Assembly: GCA_965649825.1 (NCBI GenBank)
Contig: OZ287696.1
Location: 620,001 to 684,000 of the forward strand
Direction of reading: 5' to 3'
Length of the DNA stretch: 64,000 bases
Source of the DNA: Penicillus capitatus
Taxonomy: Eukaryota; Chlorophyta
Both the position numbers and the translations under genes were made by a program. Under the pieces are notes generated by a model. That model had not been told where the DNA came from, ran no database searches, and saw nothing but the letters and a program-made list of their open reading frames with translations. Below, piece after piece: positions 24,201 through 35,999 of the stretch. The first letter of the stretch is position 1. Each line of letters begins with the position of its first letter.

Positions 24201-25378
24201 TCGACGTCGTTTACATAGTGGACTTCATCAAATATCACAAATTCCATATCTCGCGTCAGATCTGCTCCCTTGTACAGCATCGATCTCAGTATTTCAGTTG
24301 TCAGAATGAGACAGGAAGCGTGTGGATTGATCTGGGTGTCTCCCGTCATGATCCCCACATCGAATTTTGCACTGAAATCTCGGAATTTCTGATTACTGAT
24401 GGTTTTGATGGGCGAAGTGTAGACGGCTCGCGAACAATGCTTGAGTGCCAAAGCAAAGGCATACTCTGCCACAACTGTCTTCCCAGCAGAAGTGTGTGCT
24501 GCGACGAAGACAGACCGTCCCATTTCCAGGTTACAGATGGCTTCTTTCTGGAAGGTATCAAGCTCAAAGGGAAACTCCATGGCGAGCGAATCCTTTATCT
24601 CTGAAAACGTTTGTTCCATCTGTGGCAGACTACTGCGTATGATCCACGACTCCTGACTCAGACCCGTTTCGGACTCCAAGGCATCCAGATCTTTCGGATC
24701 AAAACTGTTGAAACGTTGCGTAATGTCGATCTCTGCCGCGTCCTCCATTTCTAAAGGGGAATGTACGTCTGCTGTGATACAGATAACAGATACTTACGTT
24801 CTTTCTCTGCTGCATGTAGAACAGATATCGTCTGTTCGGACGGCCATTGACCTTCCTGTTTGTCGATCTTTGCAGTCGCCTTTTCTGAGGCATCTCCGGA
24901 AGTCTGGAAGGACGGACTCGTAGCAACCTCGTTGACAGAGGCATGCTTTCCGGCAATGTCTGATGTGTGTTCGAAAAAGGCACAGGATGCGAATCCAGGA
25001 GCTCTGGCCTCACTCAACTGTCCTGTTCTCAATTCCTCTACCCACGATTGAGGCTCCTGACAGAATCCAAATCACACAAAACACTGGGAGAAGTGTTAAA
25101 AGGGAACAGGCCTTACGCCGATCCAAATCGGCTGGATTTACGGATGAAGGCAGAGGGATGGCGTCTTGAGTTCCGTTCAAAGAGACGGACGAAGTGCCCA
25201 CCGTTTGAAAAGGAACACTACCCGCGGTAGCGACCGATGGCGGTTCGAGGCGGAGAGGAGAGGGCAACGGTTCGACCTGTGGATGGTCAAACATCCCTAC
25301 GTCCGGCAGTCCCTTGCCATGGCGGTCGACAGACAGGAACGGCGGGTATAACATCTGACGCCCATTCCTTCGATGCAT
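21282..25378 (-). CDS. SKI2: SKI2-type DExH RNA helicase (Ski complex, cytoplasmic exosome)
   Basis: Ski2 threads RNA into the cytoplasmic exosome as part of the Ski2-Ski3-Ski8 complex. Motif I is AHTSAGKT, motif II FDEVHY, motif III LSATVPN and motif [15 protein letters not shown]2 is favoured over the nuclear paralogue MTR4 by [12 protein letters not shown], by [15 protein letters not shown] followed by a long [12 protein letters not shown] segment, and by the N-terminal domain. The C-terminal DSHCT domain ends [19 protein letters not shown]...[13 protein letters not shown], as expected. An Arg/Gly-rich insert (about 22 residues, GRGGRG...RRGRGR) lies between the two RecA domains. About 9-10 exons have introns near 50 nt. 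The start at 25378 is the best ATG; the first intron needs the acceptor GGGTAG to keep frame. Confidence 0.92.
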
Positions 25379-25475
25379 ACGTCACAAACGCCTTCCGAAT
25401 ACTCGAATCGTGAAAATCGACGTGTCATGTCAACAACACTTCTTTAAAGCAAGGAGTGTCTATTCGGGTTAACTC

Positions 25476-26397
25476 TTAGGCAAAGAAAATCTTTCCCATC
25501 AGGTAATCATAGATCCACGCCGGCATCCACAGAATCAAGTGGGATGTGAACCACGACCCCCATGTGTCGTACAATACATTCCTTGGAGAGCGGTCCGTTA
25601 ATGCTTGAAGAATTCTGTTACCGACCACCATGGGGTCCACCATCATCTTCTGGAAAGGTTCTCCCGCTTTCGGCAGGTTATCCAGATCCTTCCCGTAATA
25701 CTTATAGCAATCCGTATCCGGCGTGAATTGTTTCATATAGCGACTGTATTCCACCATGATGGTCTTGTCAAAGTTCGTTTTAACAGGTCCAGGCTTGATC
25801 AGAATGACCTTCACTCCGAATCGTCCCACTTCCTGTCGAAACGTTTGGTTGATCGCCTGGACGGCAGACTTTGTGGAGTCATACACTCCGACATAAGGGA
25901 CAATGTTTTCAGCACCCACAGATCCAACGTTGATCACACGGCCAGGTTTGCCCATGCGGATGAGTGGCATTGCTGCTTGTGTCAGGCGGATGACTCCGAA
26001 CACATTGATGTCGTACTGACGTGTGACATCCTCCATTGAGATGAATTCTACCGGACCCGTGTACGCCATGCCGGCGTTGTTGACTAAGGCGTCCAGTCCT
26101 TCAGACCCGACGCCAACGCGCACCTCCTCTATGGCTGCGGCAATCTGTTCGGGTTTCGTCACGTCCAGGAAAAGAGGTCGGATATTGGTGCTGTAGCTGC
26201 GCAGTTTTTCCGCGTCTGCCTCTTTGCGGATACCGGCATATACAATCCAGCCTTTATCGGCCAGCAACTTCGCGGTAGCTTCGCCAATGCCGGTAGAGCA
26301 ACCGGACATCAACACTGTGGGCTGTGTCTCTAGAATGACACATGACCCGTACGTTACTCAGGAAGAGGAGCGTCAGTGGATGTTCCTTACCTGACAT
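25476..26397 (-). CDS. Short-chain dehydrogenase/reductase (AYR1/HSD17B-like)
   Basis: Two exons. The first is only MS plus one base (ATG at 26397); a 60-70-nt intron follows, then one long exon, giving about 285 residues. The classical SDR motifs are present: the nucleotide loop SGCSTGIG (usual TGxxxGIG, first residue changed), NNAG, the catalytic Ser in VINVGSVGA, and YDSTK (YxxxK). The C-terminal WMPAWIYDYLMGKIFF is hydrophobic, suggesting membrane association as in yeast Ayr1 or 17-beta-HSD-type enzymes. The likely substrate is a lipid ketone or retinoid; it cannot be assigned. Confidence 0.88.
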
Positions 26398-26509
26398 TTC
26401 TCTTTACTTAATTCTTGTCGTCAGCGAGAAGTGTCGCCGAAACGAAAGGTTGAATAATTTGTACTCCCTGTGACTAAGCGCAACAAGATGACTAACGTTG
26501 ACGACATCG

Positions 26510-27060
26510 TTATGCACAATGGTCCAATTTTATGCCAATGTTTGTGATCCATAGCTTCGCGCCACCTACGGTTTTGTTGAAGCAGTATTGCATGATGTGT
26601 CCATGTTGATCGTAAGCAACAAAAACGTCAATGTTTGTAGGACAGTAAGCAGTAAGAGGCAGAGGTGTATCTGGGAGACAAGAGGTCCCATGATAGAAAA
26701 ATGAGAAACCGTTGAAAGACGCTCTTGAGTAGACCCTGACTAATGTCCCTTCGCGACGTTGACTGTCGTTGATGGTTTCTCTTGTGTAAAGGCCAGCCAT
26801 ATCCAAACGTACCTCCGTCTCTCTCTAGTGCTACTGTTGTCAAATCCATGTCCAAGAATTCCGTTGTGTGGCGTTACGACACTGACGACGCTATGTCGAA
26901 AAACAAAACTTTCAATAGTTTTCGACTCAGCCTTGATCGAGGCGAAAAACACACGAAACTCACCTCATGGCCAGTCCTTCTTCGCCAAGAGCATGTCGCT
27001 GTACTGAATATCTGATATGGTCCTCGGCGACGGTCGTAACCCAGCCTTGATGGTCGTCGT
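26510..27060 (-). CDS. Possible small unknown protein (gene E)
   Basis: The last exon (about 26510-26735) reads VYSRASFNGFSFF through GGAKLWITNIGIKLDHCA and has codon-like composition. An upstream exon (ending DNSSTRERR, about 26830-26940) can be joined through a 74-nt intron (donor GTACGT). The 5' end was not resolved. No domain was recognised. The segment IDVFVAYDQHGHI is a beta-hairpin-like pattern. It could be a real lineage-specific gene or a chance open frame. Confidence 0.35.
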
Positions 27061-27857
27061 CATGATTTGCATCGCGATGCCGTTTTCTGTATTCGGCCAT
27101 GCATGCTTGCTAGCTGCACTGCATAATCATAATTGAAGGTTGATGTTTTACACAACGACCGCTCTACAATGCCGACATTGCGCATCCAGGAATTGAGATG
27201 CGTCCTGTCTTTCTTGCTTTATCTTTAGACAGGAAAACGAAATGAAACCTCCTAAGTACTTGTCTAATATGACTCGTGTAACTGATGATTGCCTGACGGA
27301 ATTCTCTCTCTGCTTTCACGGATCCATTGTCCTCGTAAAGGGGCACACGATTTGGTTTTAGTCGAGAGAAAGGAAGTTACAGGGGTTTCTAGGAACAGAG
27401 GAGCTTATCTGAAAGTGGTTGATTATCTGATACAGAACAACAATCGAGTGTTAACCCAACCCCTAGCGCTTGGGAGAAAGGCGAGGGACAGACGCAATCA
27501 TGAACAGAGGCCATACAAAATGCACCCTGTGAGCACGACAGATGTTGTTCTCTTGACATGCGCCAATCTCGGCCTCTCAGGTCAATGCTCAAGAGGAACT
27601 GCACCGAAACGCATCGCTCCAGAGCATTCTATTAATTCTCTGCCCGTTACGTAGCATCCGTCTCGATACCGCTCTGTTCGAAAAGTCGATCGGGTTGTGT
27701 CGTAGTCGCCTCAGACGTCCCGTTTAGCCGTTGTATCAAATTCCCGTACTGTCTCGTAGGCAGGAACCTCTCGGCGTGTACACTCACGATAGAATACAAT
27801 ACACACGGCTGAAACGTGTCAGTCAACGAGCGTTTCTGATTTGTGTCCTCATATCCA
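27061..27857. other. Non-coding gap
   Basis: No supported gene. Short frames on both strands have no family resemblance. It contains the upstream region of gene A. Confidence 0.5.
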
Positions 27858-28614
27858 ATGCAATATTCTTTTTCGCGGTGCAGCGCCTTTATCGCAGTTT
27901 TCTTCTTAGGATTTGCACCACTGTTCTATTCTTTAAAGGTGAAACTGTCTCGTTTTTTTCTCAGACAGACGGGCAATAGTTTGCGCACTTTGTAGAGTCC
28001 ACTCGAAGACGATTGCTATCCGCAATTCCAAACACTCGAGAGTCATCATCAAAAAGGGCTACGATGCGCAAGACCCGATTCTTTCAACGCTTTACGCTCA
28101 AACAGCCGGCGTCTCTTAACGCGTAGTAAGTACACCGACGGAGAAACAACGAAGACGGCGTGCATCTGTTGTGTGTTCTGCAGCAACGACCGACAATGCT
28201 TCGAGTGGACTGATTTTGACATGCTTGTCGTTGTCCTTTATGTGTTTGTGCATTTCTTGGTGTCAGAATTGCAAGATCTGTCGAGACAGATGGCAAGATC
28301 TAGACACCGATAGCGACGCGTCCAATTCTCAATCAGACGCAGAATCCACACGACCCATTTTACGAATGCAGTACAGATCACGTCCGACAGCAGCTTTCTC
28401 ATCTTTTGAAGTGAGCAGAAAGATCGCACCGTCATATATCGAACTGCATTCACCATCGTATGTTTGTTCTGGATGAAAATCTCTTCGCTATGCGAGTCTG
28501 TGGTGCAGGATCCAGATATTGGTTATCGATCCCGTGGGAAACTTGACCCTCGGCGTCGAGACACATGAATCCACATTACCTATTGAATCTATTTCGATCC
28601 CAGAGCATCAATGA
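27858..28614 (+). CDS. Gene A: signal peptide, one TM helix, cytoplasmic tail (novel pair)
   Basis: Four exons (27858-27938, 27996-28122, 28184-28457, 28509-28614) with introns of 57, 61 and 51 nt. They sum to 588 nt, 195 residues plus stop. Exon 1 is exactly 27 codons and is a signal peptide (SAFIAVFFLGFAPLFYSL). Exon 2 is a short ectodomain ending PDSFNALRSNSRRLLT. Exon 3 opens with the membrane helix (GLILTCLSLSFMCLCISW), then a Cys pair (CQNCKIC) and an Asp/Ser-rich acidic tail. Exon 4 encodes ELHSPS/IQILVIDPVGNLTLGVE. Gene B downstream has the same layout, the same intron phases (0, 1, 2), an exon 1 of identical length and a similar last exon, so the two are tandem duplicates. No database family is recalled. 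The role is unknown; a small receptor or adaptor is a guess. Confidence 0.7.
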
Positions 28615-29312
28615 ATGCAGGGATGACCTTTTGAAGAATTCATTTTTGCCTTTGGGGGTATGTCAGCTTGCAAACAATGTGTCGAATATTCACTGCTCTT
28701 TGGAAAGAGTCTTCAAGAGTCCAGGTCCTATTACACAGAAAGCACATCTCAACCGAAGGGTATGATTTGCGATGACACCGACGGACAGAGTGATATGTGT
28801 GAGGCTCTGAGGTGGAACACCGCTAAATGAGCTCATAAAAGGTCGTCCTCGAAAGATGTGGTATCGATGCCGAAGTGAATGTTGACATTGCAGGGACAAT
28901 CTGCAAAGTCCAATGCACATGACAGGAAGTTCGTGCAGATAGCGTCAAGGCAGGGTCGCTGTTTCGGACGCTACGGTTGCGGAAGGCTGCGACGTGCAAG
29001 GGACATACGGACGGACGGATGCACACAATACCATTCGAAAGTTCATGAAACTAAAATGTAAAAATGGCTTTCATCTATGCCTAACGCTCCAAGTACTGAG
29101 ATACACTCCACGGAGAAGATGCCACAAAGATTTTAGCTTCTGACAGACATCGTCTGTTCACAGTGTGTTTCAGCTTTCTCCTATCCACCGCAATGATAAT
29201 CCTATGTTTTGGTGCATCCGCGAACCTGCATTATACACACTATTATGAGTGATATAGAAAAAAAGTATGTATAGTGGAGACTCTCGCAGTACTGTCGTCT
29301 AAAGAGAGCGTC
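28615..29312. other. Spacer between tandem genes A and B
   Basis: About 700 bp with no supported gene. It presumably carries the gene B promoter; a TATAGTGGAGA-like stretch lies at about 29270-29280. Confidence 0.4.
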
Positions 29313-29983
29313 ATGCAGCAGAGACATGGTCACCTTGTATGTATTGTCCTTCTGGTCTGCGCGGGACTATCATCGTTGGCGCACTGTTCCTGCGTATGAC
29401 AACGATCTGTCTAAAGGAACGCCGATACAGTTCTGTTTGTAGTATGTCTTGTTGGCCACGCCAGCTTTCTCTGGCTTCTGTGAAGACTTGCGTTCCTTAT
29501 CAACAACGCCGAAGAATGCGTCTCGACCATTTCCCAACAGCTTCGGACACGTCAGAAAGCTTCTCAATACAGGTCGGTTTCGCACCATGCAGGAAGGGTG
29601 AAACGTTTCAAATTCTTCTGTGCAGGAGACTGGATGTATCCAATCATGATCTTCGCAGGCGCAGCTTGTTTTATAATAACTTTCGTGCTCTGCTGCTTTA
29701 TTTACCTTTGCTTCAGTCGGCCTGACAGTCGGCATATGCGGAGCAGACCGGAGGAGAACAGCGAGGTTGGGATCACAGGACAAGCTGCGCGTCATTCCAC
29801 TCGATTGGACAATCTTCCAGCATGGATTGGGCCTCTGCCAAATGAGCCGAGTCCTACCGCGTAATTGACGCCACTCCTGTGTTCTTCTATCCATGAATTT
29901 GTTGTCTGTGTGTGTGCAGAATCCATATCGTCGTACTCAATCCCACTGGCATCATTACGCTCGGGATTCAGAGCGAATCGTAA
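29313..29983 (+). CDS. Gene B: paralogue of gene A, signal peptide + TM + tail
   Basis: Four exons (29313-29393, 29443-29572, 29626-29860, 29920-29983), introns 49, 53 and 59 nt, sum 510 nt (169 residues). Exon 1 is 27 codons: signal peptide HLVCIVLLVCAGLSSLAHCSC. The ectodomain holds PFPNSFGHVRKLLNT, which aligns with PDSFNALRSNSRRLLT of gene A. Exon 3 has the membrane helix (PIMIFAGAACFIITFVLCCFI), then a basic then acidic tail. The C-terminus IHIVVLNPTGIITLGIQ aligns with IQILVIDPVGNLTLGVE of gene A. Intron phases 0, 1 and 2 match gene A. The extreme end differs: gene A has about 15 extra residues. Confidence 0.7.
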
Positions 29984-30165
29984 AATCCGAAATGCATGTT
30001 AGACTGAAGGCCGTTTCATTTGTTTTCTGTGAAATGTCTTGACGAGTTTTTTTGAAATCGATAATATTCTCCGTGAATACAAATGACAAAGTAGTGAATT
30101 GTTAATTTGTCATAGTATTGTGCGTCAGAAGGCGCTGTCGAATGAGTAAGTTCGGTTAAAACGGA

Positions 30166-31665
30166 ATGCTTCGCGTTTGCGTCCAAATGGGTGTCATTAT
30201 GTATATGATGAAAGCTCCACTTCTGTTGACTGTCTGTATTCCCTTCCTTGCTGTCGCCTTTCTTTTCAGGGCGAACACATGGACGTTTCTCTCTTGTCTT
30301 CTTGGTTTGGTGCTCCTCTCCAATCGTCTTCCTGTCTTTCTGCGTTTTCTCTTTCCGACTGTCCGTCGAGGGACTGTCGGTTTCTTCCATCCCCATTCAG
30401 AAGATGGCGGCGGTGGAGAGCGTGTCTTGTGGACTGCCATCAAAGCGCTGCACGATGCTCGTCCTGGTCTCCGAATAGCGGTCTTCACAGGACCGGGTTT
30501 CGAGGCCGAAGAGCTTGTTGCTCGGGCTGAACGCAAATTCAACTTGAGAATCGACTGCCCTATCGAAATCATACCACTCTTGCGCGTTGCATGGCTGGAA
30601 TCTGTACGATATCCACGTTTCACACTTTTCTGTCAAAGTCTGGTGTCGATCTCCGTTGCCTGGATGGGACTGCTCAACACTGTCCCTGAGATTTTCGTGG
30701 ACACAAGCGGTTGGAGTTTCATCTACCCGCTAACCAAGTGGTTAGGCTGCAAAGTGGTTTGCTACGTACATTATCCCACCATCAGTCAGGACATGCTCTC
30801 TCGCGTTCAATCAGGTGTCTCTTCATATAACAACGATCCACACATCGCCAAATCGCGTCCCCTGACGCGAGCAAAGGAGATCTATTACCATGCCTTTGCT
30901 GCATGTTACCGTTTTGCCGGGAGCTTTGCGGAAGTCGTGATGGTTAACTCGAAGTGGACGGAGAACCACATCCGCCATATCTGGAGACAGAAGAGCCGAC
31001 CCATCCTCGTGTATCCTCCAGTTGACGCTGTATCTCTGCGGCAGTTACCTTTGGAACGTTCATTGGAGAAACGCATCATCATTTCTGTTGCACAGTTTCG
31101 CCCCGAGAAGAACCATGCTCTGCAGATTCAGGCCTATGCCAAGTGTCTGAAAAATGCTGTCGATGGAGATCCTGTCTCTTCATCCAAGCTGAAAATCGTG
31201 GGCAGCTGCAGAAACCAAGAAGATAATGAACGTCTAAGACGTCTAAAATGTATGGTCAGTGAGAACCACCTCCAGTCCCATGTTGAGTTTCTTGAGAACA
31301 TTCCGTACAAGGATCTCAGAGAGTTGCTAGGAAAGGCTGTTGCTGGACTGCACACAATGGTGGACGAGCATTTTGGAATAGGGGTGGTCGAATACATGGC
31401 AGCCGGTGTCATTCCCATTGCACACAATTCAGGCGGACCGAAGCTGGATATTATCTCTCCTCGGCATGGCTATCTGCGAACGACACTCGATGAGTACTCG
31501 GACGCCATCAACGAGGTTTTGAGAATGGAGGAGACAGATAGAAGAGCGATGGCACAGGAGTGCAGAGAAAGGGCAAATCTTTTCAGCCAAGAGAAATTCG
31601 AGCAGGAGTTTCTGAACGCACTCGGACCTGTATTGCCTCCAGATGCCGTCGCCCCTGGGCTCTAG
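30166..31665 (+). CDS. ALG11: GDP-Man:Man3GlcNAc2-PP-dolichol alpha-1,2-mannosyltransferase ALG11
   Basis: Intronless, 499 residues, close to the family norm. ALG11 adds the fourth and fifth mannoses to the lipid-linked oligosaccharide on the cytosolic ER face. The N-terminus has two hydrophobic segments (LLLTVCIPFLAVAFLF and FLSCLLGLVLLSN) that anchor it. Family blocks are FFHPHSEDGGGGERVLW, VCYVHYPTISQDML, MVNSKWTENHI, VYPPVD, ISVAQFRPEKNH and the GT4 motif HFGIGVVEYMAAGVIPIAHNSGGP with its EX7E glutamates. The start at 30166 is the first ATG; MGVIMYMM a few codons on is an alternative. Confidence 0.96.
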   Translation: MLRVCVQMGVIMYMMKAPLLLTVCIPFLAVAFLFRANTWTFLSCLLGLVLLSNRLPVFLRFLFPTVRRGTVGFFHPHSEDGGGGERVLWTAIKALHDARPGLRIAVFTGPGFEAEELVARAERKFNLRIDCPIEIIPLLRVAWLESVRYPRFTLFCQSLVSISVAWMGLLNTVPEIFVDTSGWSFIYPLTKWLGCKVVCYVHYPTISQDMLSRVQSGVSSYNNDPHIAKSRPLTRAKEIYYHAFAACYRFAGSFAEVVMVNSKWTENHIRHIWRQKSRPILVYPPVDAVSLRQLPLERSLEKRIIISVAQFRPEKNHALQIQAYAKCLKNAVDGDPVSSSKLKIVGSCRNQEDNERLRRLKCMVSENHLQSHVEFLENIPYKDLRELLGKAVAGLHTMVDEHFGIGVVEYMAAGVIPIAHNSGGPKLDIISPRHGYLRTTLDEYSDAINEVLRMEETDRRAMAQECRERANLFSQEKFEQEFLNALGPVLPPDAVAPGL

Positions 31666-31906
31666 GTGCTTTTGTAGAAGAAAGACGAGAGATCATCGTG
31701 TATCACCTTCCATAGGAAGTGATGAACCAAAGTCTTAGAGTCAGACGATGTGACAGTCATGTTTTGATGGGCGACTGCTGTGCCAATGTTAAACAGGCAC
31801 TACAAAAACGCGCGTTTGCGTCAAAATGCATCATAGATGCAAATGAGACGACGTCTTCGTCAACCGCGGAGCTCGTCTTTGTGTCGCACACGTCGAAGTC
31901 GTTTCT

Positions 31907-32803
31907 ATGGGGTTGAGCCACAAGAAGAGAGTTCGTCGCCATGTCGAATTCTATCTCAATGCATTCGGTTTCCACGAGCCCCTGAAAGTACGTGCATCTC
32001 GTGTCGGTATCGGGGAAACGTGCTGCAGATCTTGATCGACGGAAATTTCCTCCACCAAATTCAGCGGCTCAAGTGCGGAGATTGTATTCGAAGAATGCGT
32101 GCGAGGAGTGATGTGACAGACAGGGGGATCTCATCGACGTAGTACAGAGTGCATTGGGGTGTCGAGTGAAGCTCTTCTGCACGCCCTGTATCGTCAATGA
32201 GCTGCGATCTCTCGGAGAGCCCTTCGCTGCCACAACTGAGGCTGCCGAAGCTTTGAATGTGCATAAATGCGCGCATCGTCCCTTCGTCTCTGCCGCAGAT
32301 TGCCTCATTCGCTGTGCTGGAAGTGCGAATCTCGATCACTGGTGAGACGGGTGACATCGACACACCAATATGTGATGTGACGACGCATTAGGTGGATGGC
32401 CACACAAGATCCGAAATTGCGTGAGGTCCTGAATGGTATCCCCGGAGTTCCTTGTTTGTTCCTAACGCACAATGGGTTGTTCGTCGAGACGCCTTCTGAA
32501 GCATCCAAGAGGTCAGCTGAAACGACAGAGATGAACGCGCAGGGCATTGCAAAGTGGGAGTTAAAGACGGACGCTCTGAAGCATCTGCCAGAGATGTTAC
32601 CGTCCCGAGACCGCTCCATTTTTCGCAGAAAAAAAGCCAAAGGACCTAATCCTCTTTCCTGCTTAAAAAAGAAAGTTAAAGACACGGAAACCTCTTCTCC
32701 ACCGGATACAACACATGTCAAAGCAAAGCGAAGAAGACGCAAGAGACAGCCGTCCGACGAACAGATCTCAGCCAAAGCATCAAAAAAGAGAAAAGCGCCA
32801 TGA
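31907..32803 (+). CDS. UTP23: rRNA-processing protein UTP23 (small-subunit processome)
   Basis: UTP23 is a PIN-domain-like processome factor that acts with snR30/U17 in 18S rRNA maturation. Exon 1 (31907-31987) encodes MGLSHKKRVRRHVEFYLNAF, the basic start typical of UTP23. A 41-nt intron leads to ILIDGNFLHQIQRL. Then come LFCTPCIVNELRSLG, the pseudo-zinc-finger region (HKCAHRPFVSAADCL), WMATQDPKLREVLNGIPGVPC and the diagnostic KAKGPNPLSCLKKKVKD. The tail is Lys/Arg-rich, ending SKKRKAP, a likely nucleolar signal. The intron near 32100-32140 is uncertain: a 35-nt GT-AG intron fits the frame best. Confidence 0.92.
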
Positions 32804-34262
32804 TACATCTTCTCCTCACTGACGCTTGCATCTTGTAGTTTTCTATGGGTTGTTGTTTTCTGTGTCGTCAAGAGAATGGACTTGTGTGTCGTAAGCATCG
32901 CCATATCTCCCCTTATAAAATCTTCATTGAAAACTGCACAAAATGCGCTTCTTTAAACATTGGATCTTTCAAAACCTCTGTGCAAAAGACTGCGCTCCTC
33001 TGAATCCTCAGTGCCTGCAAAACACAAGAGATGCGTTAGATTCCTTAAGTGTTCTGGCACCTTTACTCTATTGTTCTGCCAAGCAAAAATTGAACGATAT
33101 GTCCTTGATCCCAGGACAGAGAGAATGACAATGACTGTGCTGTCGATGTTAAATCTGAGAGATTCTTGCTGAAGATATGTGTGTGTCAGTGTCAGAGATT
33201 TTGGAAGACAGATAGGTATGATGAGAATTAGAAGAAGATCAGAGCGATGTTCTGTCAAGGGCTCAATTTCATGATCCCGTGAAATCTGATGCACTTGGAT
33301 TTGCCAAACAGCTTTCCCCTAATCTCTTTAACCCAATGAACAACAGATTTGACTCCATCGGAGCACGTTTACAATCCTGTCGTCTGGCAAGGCCATACAA
33401 TGAAATCCTGTGCAGCTGATGTTACAGTTCATGTAAAATGGCCTTAAACTCTACGCTATATTATGATCATAACCTATATGATCATACGCAGTGCTGTTTG
33501 TTGCTTTGTGTATTTTGTATGTTCAAGCCATTTGTCGATCAGATGTCATTCGTTCCCCTTGTTGAGATACCTCATGTCAAGCAAGATGATCCCAGTCATG
33601 CCGTTGCTGGGTTGTTTCCCTTATTGGCGTTGTCTGTGATGTCGAGTAGCATGATCACCATCATCATTATCATCATCAATACCTAGTACATGAGCCGCAG
33701 AGTGATGTGTAGGAAGACCCATCATGAAAGACGGCCCGTCGAGAAAAATGAAGAGATTCAGTTGAGGAAATCCCCAGCCACAGCAGAAAAAGAATGAATA
33801 GAATGCAGCTTGAAAGATTCAAGTAAAAACAGGGTGCGAGATTCTACTGCTTGGTATCTCTGGCATGCAAACACACCCATGTATTTTGTATCCACCTGAC
33901 AGCCATGTTCAGTGCAACAACAAGTTAACAAAACGGATCCAACATCCACAGCTGTGCAATTCTAGATGAGCAGAATGGAACTTGAGTAAATACTTGTGAC
34001 AAAATGGAGCAGCGTCTAGTGATGGCACTCTTTTAAATCACACTTGAGAGAATCCATCATGTATGCATGCCATTCTAACCTTAGCCTCTGTCTTTATTGA
34101 GCTAGCTATGTCGCCCGGTGTGTGTTGCACAGCGAATCACCTCCCTCCCATTCAAAGAGGACACCCATTCATGACAGAAACACAAAACGAGATTGACAGA
34201 CAGCTACATGAACATTCCCATTCCCGACAAAACATCATCAACACCAGGACATGCCCATTGCC
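32804..34262. other. Non-coding gap with an ATC-type microsatellite
   Basis: No supported gene in about 1.4 kb. A trinucleotide (ATC/ATT) tract lies at about 33648-33680. AT content is higher than in the flanking genes. The right part is probably the 3' UTR of the SR-like gene. Confidence 0.5.
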
Positions 34263-35999
34263 TTAACGATCATAGGGACCCGTTCTATGCGAAGAACGTT
34301 GTCTGGTTGTTCGCTCAGGGCCACCTGCACTTCTTAAATCTGCATCTCTGTGGTTACGATCGCCATACTCTCCACTCCTACGTTCATAATAAGCTGATTC
34401 TCTGCTCTTGTAGTCAGAAGCATATCGATGATCGCCTCTGGAATAATCATAACCAGCCGAACGATGTTCTTTGCTGTAATCCGTCGATGGATACACATCT
34501 CCGCGATGGTAGTCTTCCATGCGGTACTTGTATGCCTCTGAAGTGGCACGTTCCTTTGCATAGTTATATTTGTCAGCAATAGGTTCGGCAGAGGGTTTGG
34601 GGTAAGAGGACGAAGAATCCCAGTATCCTGTGTAGCTCCCACCACCCTTGCTGTAGTCTTTGCGGCCTTCGTCGGTTACCGAGCTTCGATACTCTGGATA
34701 CTCAACTCTCGGATCCTCCATGCGAGGGTATGGAGGATAAGGATGTCCAGGTTCTGGTTTTTCAGCTGGAGGTGGAGGATCGTATTTGCCATACCGTCCG
34801 CCGGCAGATTGAGAATCTCTTCGATGACCATAATGTCCATTCCATTCCTCCGATGCCGTCCCATTGTACTCTGTGGCGTGTTTCTCTTGTCCGTCAACAC
34901 TTGCATGGTATCGTCCAGTATAGCTGTGGTATTCACGTTCCGCTCCAGGCCGAGATTCGTAGTGCACCGGATCTGGCAGTGCTTCCGAGAATCCTGGAGC
35001 GGGAACGGGATTATGGGGATAGTGCGGCTCATCAGGATGCTCTAAGAATTCACGACTTCTCAAAGGAGGTGCAGGCTGTGAGTAAGGAATCGGAGGTGGC
35101 TGCTCCAGAACACGATTTGGTAAACAGGGTCGAGGCGGTGCGGGCGGAAACTGCCACGGCGCTGTCTCTGGTCGCAAATGTCCTCGAGGAAAACTGGGAG
35201 CGCCGGTTGGATAGGGAGGTGCAAACGGCGGTGGATAGCCACGACCTACCCTTCCGGCACTCTGCCCCCAATGCGGCAGACGCGGTGGTGGTGGTCCAAA
35301 GGCTACAGGTGGATACTCCATTGGTCCCACCACAGGACCGCGTCCAACATTGTACGGGTACACCTCATATCCTGGTGCAAATGGTGCTTCAAAGGCTGCT
35401 GGTCCTGGAGCGGGACCATAAGGCACAGGCTCTGGGAAGAATGCCTGTGCATAGGGAGGGAATGATCTCGAGCTCTGAAATCTTGGATCCATTTCATTCT
35501 GTCCCAGCAAAAGAGACATTATTCACAAGGCAGTGTGACGAAACTGTACGACCAAATTGCGGATCGTGACTTTGTTGCCCTTGAGTTCTTTTCCATTCAG
35601 TGAGCGGATCACCACCATTCGTTCTTGCGGCGTGCCGAACTCGCCAATCCTAAGGGACGTTTTCGAGACGGCATGGCAGGAGATGCCTCTTACCCCATGC
35701 CAGGGCCGACGACATCGGCGAAACGGACCTCACCGGCCAACCGGAGGAAATCTTTCAAATCCCTAGAACGGCGTGGAAGAGATAGGACGTATCGTGCAGA
35801 AGGCCCACCGCCAAGTGACCGTAGGAGCGAGATTGTGGACGGTCACGCGATATCCTCGAAACTGGAAGGGTCCATTGTAAGGGACACGTGGTAAGCCGTT
35901 GGGCCTCTTCGCGATGCCGTCGATGATTTTCTTGTCTACCGTCGTCGGCATCGACATCGCCTTGCTGCTGGTGCGTCCCTCGACTTCGCGTCCGTTCAT
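34263..35999 (-). CDS. SR-type RNA-binding protein with one (pseudo-)RRM and Pro/Tyr-rich tail
   Basis: Four exons. The RRM is built across three: YRVTVHNLAPTVTW/RDLKDFLRLAGEVRFADV, IGEFGTPQERMVVIRSLNGKELKGNKVTI. TWRDLKD matches the SWQDLKD heptapeptide that marks the second, non-canonical RRM of SRSF1/4/5/6-type splicing factors. The roughly 400-residue tail is Pro/Gly-rich, then Tyr/Ser/Arg/Asp-rich (many DYS, HRR, YRS units) rather than a clean RS repeat. The first RRM expected in this family is missing: the protein starts MNGREVEGRT at 35999, which resembles only the end of an RRM. In the same frame upstream, ARPAIEN continues that likeness until a TGA. Introns are about 48-53 nt. Likely nuclear, in splicing or mRNA processing. 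Confidence 0.8.
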
